Under the pieces are notes generated by a model. That model was not told the origin of the DNA, ran no database searches, and saw only the letters and a list, made by a program, of their open reading frames with translations. Of a stretch of DNA of 64,000 bases, positions 7,308 through 15,589 are shown piece after piece. The position numbers and the translations under genes were made by a program. This stretch comes from an uncultured Ruminiclostridium sp. (GTDB taxonomy: Bacteria > Bacillota > Clostridia > Oscillospirales > Ruminococcaceae), in NCBI GenBank assembly GCA_947624435.1, contig CANQKE010000011.1, forward strand, positions 1 through 64,000, in the 5' to 3' direction. Positions within the stretch are counted from its first letter, which is position 1, and every line of letters begins with the position of its first letter.

Positions 7308-9779
7308 TCACGCATCAAAAAGATACTCTTCAAGAGCTTTTGCCAAATGCAAAGGCAATGGCAGAACTGTCGACTGATTATATTGAATAAATATATGTCT
7401 CAAGGAATTTGTATAAAAAATCCAATTATCGGCATTATCGCCTGATTGTAGTTGCAGAGGATATAACTCTACCATGTCCTTTTCAGCAAATCTATGCTGC
7501 GGATGATTTATTCTTGACTCTTTGAAACTGCTTGTATAACGGGTATCATTTGGTCTTGCATTTATCCCCCAATATACATCGTCATATCTAAAGACGCCGG
7601 AAGAAGAGGAATACTGCAAATGAGTATCATCAGAGCGTTTGCTTTTATCCGTATAATAGTCTGGAACCTCCTGGTTACTTCTGATACGAATGATTCTGAC
7701 GCCGGTGTCCTCCAAAGAAATCGAATAAGGGTTTTGAGATGTACCCGCGTTGATCTGAACCGGACAATATTCGTCTGTCGTTGTATATCCGCTAATCTCC
7801 TTGTCTGAAATACCGCCCCATAAAGCCCGAGTGTTTCCGTCCGATTGGATCATAAATAATACGCCGTCGTCTTTTTTATAGTAGAGGTTTTTTAATTCTA
7901 TCAGCTTTTGTTTCGCCGGTGAACGAACGGCATTTACACAGCGTTGTTCTAAATCGGTTTTCCAAAAGAGTTGCGCCATTTCGAGACAAGCTTCCCGATA
8001 AGAAACTGTTCGTTTGTCAAACGCATCACAATGAACCTGAGTCTTCCCTTCCAAAAGATCAACTGTTACATAAATAGGAAGAAAACGAGCCTTATTTGCA
8101 ATTCCATGGATCTGTGTACATATATGCATACCAACACAAGGAGTGTTTGCCAAAGCAGGCATTTTCTTTTGGAAATTTAATAAAGTTACAACGCCTAATT
8201 GTCTGTAAAGGTCATATACGGCATTATCAACCGCATTTTGGTCTTTCCCACTCTCCGGAGCGATAAACTGTACCACCCGACCACTTCTAGCGAACGCATT
8301 CCGAAGCACCTGTTTCGGATCACCCTTTTCATAATGCTCGTGACCTGGTATAACGAAAATACAGGAAGTTACAGTATCAGCTTGTCCCAGCTCTTTGACA
8401 ATTTCTTCACACCTATTTATTTTAACTTCTAAAGAATCATCACGCATATCGTCGGCAAGCCCGCCTATCTCTTTGTGTATGCAACGGATATTCAAGCAAG
8501 ATGCTTCAGAGTTTTCTCCGAAATCCTGTTCGATTTTTTCCTGAACTTGCTTCAAAAGTTCTTGCTGATCGTGATCTTTCCATAATCCGTAAAGTTCAAA
8601 AACGATTTGATCAGTTTCGGCGCATTTATGCACCCATTTCCTAAATTCTTCACGGTCGGCATATTCCTGCGGAGAGTTAAAGGTCTGAAATTTTTGACCC
8701 TTCACTGTAACTCTGTTTGCTTCCGGTCGTTCCACTATAATGTCTCCCAGCAAATCAGCAAAAGACCGGTACAGGGACGCTTTATCAACCACAGAAACGC
8801 CTGTTCCGATTTTTGAGGCAATAAATCCTCCCATACCGTTTTTATAAGGGAGCAAAATTTGCTCCGAGTATGCCGCCGGATCTCTCAAAATATTTTCGGA
8901 CGGAGGTAATTGTTCGTACCCCCAGATATTATAACATTCCTTATCTTGTTCTTTCCAATCGATTTGCTTATCTGTACGATCATATATGATCGGAACTTGG
9001 CAGTACTTATGATCTGAAACTTTAATATGAGCATTAATACTCTCGGAAAGAAACGGCGTGCGATCTTTGTTATAATTGTCCGGTATCCATCTGCGAGTGC
9101 TTATTTGGCAAAGCAGCAAAGCTTTTCTTTGAGGAGGAGTCGTCTGTACCGAAAAATCAAACACCAAAGAATACTTATGAGAACTTTTTAGGTCTGTTAT
9201 AGGTTGACTGATCAACTGGTTCTTTGCCGAATAACAAAGATATAACGGTTGTCCGGATAAGATGATTTCCTGTTTTAATAAACGGTTGATCGCTAACAGC
9301 GGGATAGCTTGGTATGCTTCCTCACAAACAGTTCCGTTTGGAAGTGTAAGGCAAACATCCGCCTTGTCTTGAAGCTTTTCAATATCTTCGGCTTTTATAG
9401 TATTGCAAAAATCATTTGCAAGTTGTTTGACCGGATAGGATACCCGTTGAGGTACAATATATGTGGCCTTTACCCAAGCCTTAATAATTTTGCATAGAGC
9501 TTCAACATCTTCATACTTGCAAAAGGATGTCAGCCAATGCTTATCGCAGCTGTCCTTTTTCAAAGGCGACAGCGCTATGATGCCTTCCATCCAACCGTCC
9601 ATCAGTTTTTTTAGCGCATTGGTAGGAAGACCGTACTCATCTTTGAAACGGGGATTTTTTTTACGCTCGATATCCAGTAACGATTCTTTCCATGCTTTAG
9701 GAAAACCCAAATAATAGAGCGTATGGGTTTGTCCGGGAGAAAGTTTATATGCCATTGGGTAAATTTTATCGTTTTTCAT
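7308..9779 (-). CDS. pPIWI-RE protein (PIWI/RNase H-like domain)
   Basis: This 823-residue protein matches the prokaryotic PIWI family pPIWI-RE. A long N-terminal region (1-470) precedes a MID-like part (FVIPGHEH at 475-482, GDPKQVLRNAFARSGRVVQF at 486-505). The RNase H/PIWI fold covers about 548-823, with VGMHICTQ, LPIYVTVDLLEG, FMIQSDGNTRALWGG and HLAKALEEYL. The family-naming Arg and Glu are likely in VRIIRIRSNQEVP (694-706). The first beta-strand has His551 or Cys554 where a catalytic Asp would be expected, so nuclease activity is uncertain. It is last in a three-gene operon, with a 4-base overlap to the helicase. Family knowledge predicts nucleic-acid-guided defence against plasmids or phages; that role here is inferred. 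Confidence 0.85.
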   Translation of the reverse strand: MKNDKIYPMAYKLSPGQTHTLYYLGFPKAWKESLLDIERKKNPRFKDEYGLPTNALKKLMDGWMEGIIALSPLKKDSCDKHWLTSFCKYEDVEALCKIIKAWVKATYIVPQRVSYPVKQLANDFCNTIKAEDIEKLQDKADVCLTLPNGTVCEEAYQAIPLLAINRLLKQEIILSGQPLYLCYSAKNQLISQPITDLKSSHKYSLVFDFSVQTTPPQRKALLLCQISTRRWIPDNYNKDRTPFLSESINAHIKVSDHKYCQVPIIYDRTDKQIDWKEQDKECYNIWGYEQLPPSENILRDPAAYSEQILLPYKNGMGGFIASKIGTGVSVVDKASLYRSFADLLGDIIVERPEANRVTVKGQKFQTFNSPQEYADREEFRKWVHKCAETDQIVFELYGLWKDHDQQELLKQVQEKIEQDFGENSEASCLNIRCIHKEIGGLADDMRDDSLEVKINRCEEIVKELGQADTVTSCIFVIPGHEHYEKGDPKQVLRNAFARSGRVVQFIAPESGKDQNAVDNAVYDLYRQLGVVTLLNFQKKMPALANTPCVGMHICTQIHGIANKARFLPIYVTVDLLEGKTQVHCDAFDKRTVSYREACLEMAQLFWKTDLEQRCVNAVRSPAKQKLIELKNLYYKKDDGVLFMIQSDGNTRALWGGISDKEISGYTTTDEYCPVQINAGTSQNPYSISLEDTGVRIIRIRSNQEVPDYYTDKSKRSDDTHLQYSSSSGVFRYDDVYWGINARPNDTRYTSSFKESRINHPQHRFAEKDMVELYPLQLQSGDNADNWIFYTNSLRHIFIQYNQSTVLPLPLHLAKALEEYLFDA

Positions 9780-12700
9780 ATTAAAATATCCCTTCTATAA
9801 GCTATATAAAATGGTTCATACAGTGTTTTTGCAATTTCTGCGCTTTCTTCCTGTGTCATAAGAGCATCTAAATATCTTCTCAGTTCAGAAAGGCAGTTGA
9901 AATCTCCTTGCTTATCTTCGCGACCTCGGAACGCCCCGTCAATAAAATAGACATGCGGTTCAGGCTTTTTAACGTCTGTAACGCGCGCCAAGCGGCCGAA
10001 AATCTGTAAAATTAAAACAAACAGAGTGGCAACAACATCCTTGCGTTCATTATCATCCAGTTCCGCTAAACCGAACGATCTGCTTTTGCTCATTTTGCTC
10101 CACTGCCGAGTTGCAAACTGACGAACGCGTGCACTGTATGCAAACAACGATTCATTAGAATTTCGCTTGCAATTAGCCTCCACATATCCGTTAAGTTTAC
10201 TCCCTTTTTGCTGAATATCATCCGGGACCGCCATAGGGCGTACCATAAAAAACACAGCGCAAAGTGCGGAATGTCCGTATTCATCTACTATATTGTGACC
10301 GCGCTCGATTGCCATTGCGGGCGCGATTAAGATATCTTCATCCATTTCAGCGAATCGGTTGACTTCGCCGCGCCGTATCGTTCCCTCGGCGTTCTGAACG
10401 CCCTTTGCGTCAGGAATCATCCTGCAAACACGGGCAGGACAATTTGCTGTTCGTAACGCTATATCCAGTTCTTCCTTAACTGCTTGAGCCTGTATATAGC
10501 TGTTTACAACTAATAATATCTTTCCGGCCTTTCGCTCATATTCCCGAACTATAAATACGACGGTCTTTTTCGTTACGATACGCAATTGCTCCATACGTTG
10601 ATCATCTGCGGCACCTGAAACTCGCTCGGGAAAACCGGACTCAAAGAATCGTATTTTCGTCAGGAACAAACGCTTTTCTTTTTCTACTTCTAAAGTGTAA
10701 TTTACAGGACGGTTCACATGATACTCGTATGAACCTTCTGCCCAGCTTGAACCGGATAACAAAATAACATGCGGACCGGCGGGGTTTCCTTTCGCATCTG
10801 TTCTAAGGTACGGCAAATCTTTCATCAGGCTTCTGCCGAAAGCGAATTGACGGAACAAGATTATATCCTCATCTTCCGTCTTTTTTAGACCGAACAAATT
10901 ACCGCACAGGGCAGACGGGAGGAAGTACTGCTGTCGGCGAAAGCGAGTCTGTAAAAAGCCAAAAAGCTCATTTTCCCCATAATATGTCTCATGGCTAGCT
11001 TCATACGCATCACTGAGTCCTCGAATAAAGTGATCGAAATAAATCAACCTCAAGATAAGTTTTATGTGGGCATCCTGAATTCTCTTTGCGCGATCTTTTT
11101 TCGGACGTAAAAAGTCAGCGCCGAGTTCATTCAGCCATATATGATACATCTGATTGAAAAAAGAGCCATCCGTGCTTTTGCAAGAGCTCTCCAGTACTGC
11201 CCATAACGTGCTTTGCCGAATACGCTCCTCGTCTTGGACATCGATCAAGTTGTAAATAGCTTCATAAACCGACTTAGGGATCTTGTAGTCGGTTTCCTCC
11301 CGATATAGATCGTCCAATAAAGTGAGAGCTGAGAAAGGATCGCCATTTGTGATCTTTTTCCAGGAGCCCAAATCATAGTGCAAAGATTTTACAATGCAGC
11401 TCAAGACGGTCACGCTTTGGCGCTGCATCTCATCGTATCTCTGTGCAGCAGGATTTTCCTCTCTCTGCTTACTGTTCAACCTCATATATGCGCTGCAATC
11501 TTCCGCACATTCGTTGATGTAGCGATTAAAGCTTGTTTTCGGCATAAAAAGAGAGTCAAGCGTCTTCTGCGCTCTATCACACTCATCAAAGACGATCAAA
11601 TCAAATTCGCGCATTGCTAATTCTAAGAAAGTTTCCCGCACTTGACCTATACGAGATGCTGCAAAACCCGCGACCGTTGTGATCACAACGGATGAAGAAT
11701 AGCATTCCCTTAGCATCTTTGTACCGGGGCAATCATCAAAGTAAGGACATAAATGATTTTTACCGCCTTTTCTTAAAGAATAACAAGGTTCTTTCCCAAA
11801 AGGCATTGCGTCTTTGTGCTGCGCGTCCATGCCATCAATTAAACACGCCGGCGTTAAATACTTAGAAAACACTTCAGGCAAGCAGGTCTCATTGGGCTGC
11901 GCAACTTGATCGATGTATTTTAACCTTTCATTTCGTCCGATCAAAGGACTGCATGAAATACCAAATACAGACAGATATTTTTGAAAATTCAACACTTCTG
12001 CTACAGTATCAACAACAATAGCAATTCTATAATCGTTTTTATGGCACCAGAAAGAGAGGACCTTTATCAGCGTTGATTTACCGGAGCCAACCATACCTAT
12101 AATGTTGACTACTTCGCGAATAGTAAGTTCTGTACATGGTTCGACCGAGGACCCGACAATTTTCTTAAGAGTGTTTGTTTTCAAAATCTTGTAACATGGG
12201 TCATCGGGACAAATTTCAGACATTTCCTTTGCGGCGGCTAGAATTTCATCTATTGAAATTGAAATCGGCGCTCGGCAGCCTTTGTCTGAAATCGGCGGCT
12301 GTACATACTGGTCATGCTCATGGACAAAATCAACATAGACAGTTTCCGCTTCGCCGTTTTCAAGATTTGGGTATATGTATCTATATGTTCCGGTTCCCGC
12401 ATAAACGGGAGAATTTGAATCTTCAATATGCTCCGGCCAAAATTTCTCCCACTCTTTTTTACGTTTCTCGTAAGGATAAGGATATTTTTCTTCCGTTCTG
12501 AAGAAGGATAGAGCTACGTCGTTCTCTTTGAAGGAAAAAGCGCGAAACGCGTCATATCGAGAATTTCGATACTTGCAAAGATCGTCTTGCCAGTATTTTT
12601 GAGAACGATAGCATCCGAGAATATACCGTGCGCGTTGCAAAGTATGCTCCATAGCAGTACACTTTTCTGTACTGATAAGCTGATATTGAGTGAACAAAAG

Positions 12701-12853
12701 ATAAGCTTTTTTCGGATCAGCGTCGGGTGCATTCAGCGAGAGCAGGTATAAGACCGCTTCGACCGCCGCAAAACGATAAAGAGACATCGTCCCTTCCGCT
12801 TTAGGAAATTGAGCAGAAAGAGGAGCATACCACAAATTTTGATTATTTTTCAT
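9776..12853 (-). CDS. pPIWI-RE-associated DinG/XPD-type Fe-S helicase
   Basis: A 1025-residue superfamily 2 helicase. Residues 1-240 form an uncharacterised N-terminal domain, as in pPIWI-RE partners. Walker A is GMVGSGKST (253-261) and the Walker B box is DECD (423-426). Between them four cysteines, C357, C369, C375 and C384, have the spacing expected of the 4Fe-4S domain of XPD/DinG helicases. The C-terminal RecA domain includes EDILIAPAMAIERGHNI (about residue 850) and an arginine-finger-like region ILQIFGRLARV near 965. Such helicases unwind DNA or R-loops 5' to 3'. It overlaps the nuclease gene by 11 bases and the PIWI gene by 4, so all three are co-translated. Confidence 0.85.
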   Translation of the reverse strand: MKNNQNLWYAPLSAQFPKAEGTMSLYRFAAVEAVLYLLSLNAPDADPKKAYLLFTQYQLISTEKCTAMEHTLQRARYILGCYRSQKYWQDDLCKYRNSRYDAFRAFSFKENDVALSFFRTEEKYPYPYEKRKKEWEKFWPEHIEDSNSPVYAGTGTYRYIYPNLENGEAETVYVDFVHEHDQYVQPPISDKGCRAPISISIDEILAAAKEMSEICPDDPCYKILKTNTLKKIVGSSVEPCTELTIREVVNIIGMVGSGKSTLIKVLSFWCHKNDYRIAIVVDTVAEVLNFQKYLSVFGISCSPLIGRNERLKYIDQVAQPNETCLPEVFSKYLTPACLIDGMDAQHKDAMPFGKEPCYSLRKGGKNHLCPYFDDCPGTKMLRECYSSSVVITTVAGFAASRIGQVRETFLELAMREFDLIVFDECDRAQKTLDSLFMPKTSFNRYINECAEDCSAYMRLNSKQREENPAAQRYDEMQRQSVTVLSCIVKSLHYDLGSWKKITNGDPFSALTLLDDLYREETDYKIPKSVYEAIYNLIDVQDEERIRQSTLWAVLESSCKSTDGSFFNQMYHIWLNELGADFLRPKKDRAKRIQDAHIKLILRLIYFDHFIRGLSDAYEASHETYYGENELFGFLQTRFRRQQYFLPSALCGNLFGLKKTEDEDIILFRQFAFGRSLMKDLPYLRTDAKGNPAGPHVILLSGSSWAEGSYEYHVNRPVNYTLEVEKEKRLFLTKIRFFESGFPERVSGAADDQRMEQLRIVTKKTVVFIVREYERKAGKILLVVNSYIQAQAVKEELDIALRTANCPARVCRMIPDAKGVQNAEGTIRRGEVNRFAEMDEDILIAPAMAIERGHNIVDEYGHSALCAVFFMVRPMAVPDDIQQKGSKLNGYVEANCKRNSNESLFAYSARVRQFATRQWSKMSKSRSFGLAELDDNERKDVVATLFVLILQIFGRLARVTDVKKPEPHVYFIDGAFRGREDKQGDFNCLSELRRYLDALMTQEESAEIAKTLYEPFYIAYRRDILI

Positions 12854-13955
12854 GGCAAGTTCTCTCCTTTCGTGCTATTTCGGTTTTCAAGGTTTTTAAT
12901 GTCACGCATTTTACATTCTTCTGATTTGTCAACGCTCGATTAACTATCGACGTATAATTTTGTTGGTTCGCTGTATATTCGCTTGGTACAACAAAGTATC
13001 CCCTTGTATACTCGCCCTTTGGAAATCCGTTATCATTCTGAATTTTTGCGCGCAGTGTAATGGGATTACGATATGCCTTGGCGTCTATTTCCCATATTTC
13101 TCCATCGGAAAACCGAATTTCCGCATCATATTTATCCTTATACGGCCATAATACCCATTGAATATTTTTCTTTTCGCAGAAATTGACTATATCAAGTTCT
13201 AATTTTCCGGGAGCAGAAAAGTACCGCATAACTCCTTTTTTTAAGCGATAAAGTTTTTTATCGGATACATTTAATCTCATTTCATCTGTAAGAACAGGCG
13301 TAGTATCCGTACAATGCGACGAATGGCAATTGTATCCGTACTTTCCTTTTGTCATAGTCCAACCGCAGCGCGGACAGCGATAGCATTCCTCCTTTATTTC
13401 TTCATAAGCAGACCGGAGCGCCTCTGCAGCTGCCGGGTTAGACAATTTCAGAAACATTTCCCTCATATCTTCAATAGAAATAATCGGGTGCTCAATAATA
13501 TATCTTCTGAGCCTACAATATACATCCTGATCTAAAACAATCATTTTCTCATAAAGGGCGCGTTCATCCAGCCCTTCTACGATGTCGCTGTCCTGCGTTT
13601 CTAAAAATTCATAGCATTCAGAACTGGGTATATAAACATTTTCATCTCTTCGATAAGCAAAAGCGCCATAACCGTAAAAGGGTTCTTCGGCAAGATTTAG
13701 CTTTTCGATAACATCTTGATCCCATCCGGAAAACCAATCGGAGATCGGCTTAGTTATAAATTGCGCAAGAAAATGCGATTCGTCAAAGTATTGCGCGTTC
13801 CCGGCCTGATAGCTTGCAGCTAAGAACATATTCATGCCGTGTTGGAATATTTTGCTGTAGGGATACCGCGTAGGAGCGCTTTGCGATCGTTGTTCTTTTT
13901 CTATCACCCCTTTTGCGATAAAAGCAAATGCTTTCCTCAAAAATACTGCCGTCAT
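12843..13955 (-). CDS. pPIWI-RE-associated zinc-ribbon restriction-type endonuclease
   Basis: A 370-residue protein, first gene of the island. Residues 1-185 are helical without a clear motif. A zinc ribbon follows (CYRCPRC at 191-197 with C210 and C215). The C-terminal PD-(D/E)xK nuclease fold shows D277 in KYDAEIRF and D291-A-K293 in WEIDAKAY, the expected metal-binding acid and lysine. The three-gene arrangement of nuclease, Fe-S helicase and PIWI is that of pPIWI-RE modules. The ATG at 13955 has AAGGAGGATCTAAT before it, a strong ribosome site. It probably cuts the invader DNA located by its partners; this is inference from family work. Confidence 0.8.
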   Translation of the reverse strand: MTAVFLRKAFAFIAKGVIEKEQRSQSAPTRYPYSKIFQHGMNMFLAASYQAGNAQYFDESHFLAQFITKPISDWFSGWDQDVIEKLNLAEEPFYGYGAFAYRRDENVYIPSSECYEFLETQDSDIVEGLDERALYEKMIVLDQDVYCRLRRYIIEHPIISIEDMREMFLKLSNPAAAEALRSAYEEIKEECYRCPRCGWTMTKGKYGYNCHSSHCTDTTPVLTDEMRLNVSDKKLYRLKKGVMRYFSAPGKLELDIVNFCEKKNIQWVLWPYKDKYDAEIRFSDGEIWEIDAKAYRNPITLRAKIQNDNGFPKGEYTRGYFVVPSEYTANQQNYTSIVNRALTNQKNVKCVTLKTLKTEIARKERTCHEK

Positions 13956-13980
13956 ATTAGATCCTCCTTGTGCGTAAAGA

Positions 13981-14090
13981 AAATATAAAAACGGCTCTCC
14001 AAAATGTACAGGAGAGCCGTTAAGCTACAATACGATCAATTATATTCACCGTAATACAGTGAAATCAATATCTTTACTTTTCTCGTGTAC
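13981..14090 (-). ncRNA. Terminated leader or ~110-nt small RNA upstream of the pPIWI-RE operon
   Basis: A consensus promoter predicts a leftward start near 14090. Only ~70 bases later a perfect 11-bp stem (AACGGCTCTCC at 13990-14000, GGAGAGCCGTT at 14011-14021, 10-base loop) is followed on the minus strand by TTTTTATATTTT, a textbook intrinsic terminator. The nuclease ATG lies 34 bases beyond it. The product would be an RNA of about 110 nt, with full-length mRNA made only on read-through. A second small hairpin (TTCAC/GTGAA, about 14048-14066) precedes the terminator. No reading frame is evident. It could be an attenuator or an RNA used by the system. Confidence 0.6.
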
Positions 14091-14096
14091 AAGTAT

Positions 14097-14125
14097 ATTA
14101 TAATCCGATATCCGCGAATTGTCAA
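14097..14125 (-). promoter_or_regulatory. Consensus sigma-70 promoter of the pPIWI-RE operon
   Basis: On the minus strand TTGACA (14125-14120) and TATAAT (14102-14097) are both perfect and exactly 17 bases apart. The promoter lies between the terminator of the ABC operon (14186-14237) and the leader terminator (13990-14021). Confidence 0.85.
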
Positions 14126-14185
14126 TAGCAAATGTTAAATTTTTCTGTTTGTGAAAGTTGACTCTGCAAATCAAAAAATTACAAC

Positions 14186-14237
14186 AAAAACGCTCCCGAG
14201 CAATCGTCGAAAGCGTCGATTTCGTAGGAGCGTTTTT
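14186..14237 (-). terminator. Intrinsic terminator of the sigma/ABC operon
   Basis: AAAAACGCTCC (14186-14196) pairs with GGAGCGTTTTT (14227-14237). The loop contains a smaller self-complementary stretch. On the minus strand a T-run follows, just past the last permease gene. Confidence 0.75.
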
Positions 14238-14265
14238 ATTATCCGTTTCCCTATCGCCGCACAGC

Positions 14266-15564
14266 TTAATTTTTCACCTGCCAGCGGCGGAAAACGACAA
14301 ACGACAGCGTCGACGTTATCAAAAATATCACCGCCGCGATAAGGATGATTGCAAGGCTGTCGGTCATGATAAAGCCGAAAACATCATACAGATCAGCAAA
14401 TTCTCCGCTGCCGGCGTTACCGGTAAGCATTCCACCCGGCATCAGAACGGAGATGACCCTTATCGGCTCGACCTCGCTAAGCAGCATGATAAACGGCTGT
14501 ATCAGCAGCACCGCGCCTATTACAAAGGCGGCTATGCGGCTTTTGGAAAGCGTGGAGATAAGCATCACTATCCCGCAAAGATAAAACGCCGCCAGCAATG
14601 ATATTCCCAGAGTGCAAAGCGTTGCTTGCAGATTTGTCATATAATAAGGCAATGACAGCATGCCGTAAGCGCTGTTTGCCCCGTAAAACCCGTACACCGA
14701 AAAGATCATCACCGCGTTTACCAGCTCGAACAGCAGCCACATTACCGCCGTATAGGTAAAACCGGCAAGCACCTTTGCGGTCACCGCGCGGCTCTTTCCG
14801 TACCGCGACGACAGTATCAGCGAATCGGTATGCCTTATCCTTTCTATCGCAAACAGTGAGGAAATGCCGATGATTATCACCATTCCCAAAAGCGGAGCAA
14901 GCGTGTCGTGCGCAGTCGACAGAAAATATTCCCATCCCTTATCATAATCCGTTACATAGTCGTGGGCGAGAAAATCGGCATACAGCTTTTCCCACCGAGC
15001 TTTTACCGCGCCGTCGGTATCGGCTGTTTTTTCATTAAAGGTATCAATAACCGTTTTACGTTCCGAAAGCGCGGTAACGACGGCGTTTCGCTGTTCTATC
15101 ATGGACTGCCATTCATAGCTTTCTCTTGCCGCGGCGGTCATGCGCTCGTAAGGGTCGTTGTATCTTTCGATAAAAAAGGAAATATCGGCGCGCTCGCTGT
15201 ACTCCTCCTCGGTCATATCCGGATAAAAGCCCCGCTTGTAATTGTCGATAAATTCATCCAGCTCCGTTTGCGCCGCCTGCTTTACCTGCTCATCGGTAAG
15301 CATATTTTCGGGGCGCAGCGAAAATTCCTCCATCTGCTTATCTATATTCTCTACCGTTTCATCGCTGACAGCTCCCGCTATCGCGTGGACGCTGTCCCTT
15401 TCCAATAAGTGGTCGTCTTTATATGACAGCCACGAGCTTATTCCCCCGTAGCCGAAAAGTATCATGAATATATCGGTCATCAATGCCAGAACAAGCACTC
15501 CGAGGGTAAGCCGCGACAAAAACAGCTTTTTAAGTTCGTATTTATATATTCTCATAACTATCAA
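14266..15564 (-). CDS. ABC-2 type transporter permease
   Basis: A 432-residue membrane protein. One N-terminal helix (FLSRLTLGVLVLALMTDIFM) is followed by a large extracytoplasmic domain (about 40-215) and then five or so hydrophobic segments, the layout of ABC-2 permeases that export peptides or resist antimicrobials. AAAGGAG lies 6 bases before the TTG at 15564; ATG at 15555 is an alternative start. It is the last gene of the sigma - membrane protein - ATPase - permease - permease operon, and its N-terminus (YELKKLFLSRLTL) resembles that of the preceding permease, so the two probably form a heterodimer. The substrate is unknown. Confidence 0.8.
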   Translation of the reverse strand: MIVMRIYKYELKKLFLSRLTLGVLVLALMTDIFMILFGYGGISSWLSYKDDHLLERDSVHAIAGAVSDETVENIDKQMEEFSLRPENMLTDEQVKQAAQTELDEFIDNYKRGFYPDMTEEEYSERADISFFIERYNDPYERMTAAARESYEWQSMIEQRNAVVTALSERKTVIDTFNEKTADTDGAVKARWEKLYADFLAHDYVTDYDKGWEYFLSTAHDTLAPLLGMVIIIGISSLFAIERIRHTDSLILSSRYGKSRAVTAKVLAGFTYTAVMWLLFELVNAVMIFSVYGFYGANSAYGMLSLPYYMTNLQATLCTLGISLLAAFYLCGIVMLISTLSKSRIAAFVIGAVLLIQPFIMLLSEVEPIRVISVLMPGGMLTGNAGSGEFADLYDVFGFIMTDSLAIILIAAVIFLITSTLSFVVFRRWQVKN

Positions 15565-15589
15565 ACATCACTCCTTTCGGGTTTTAACC

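Noticed and set aside
7151-7390. 79-codon frame after the GH36 gene
   Set aside because: Overlaps the 3' end of both the GH36 and pPIWI-RE genes, without a proper start; the 7164-7307 gap shows nothing else.
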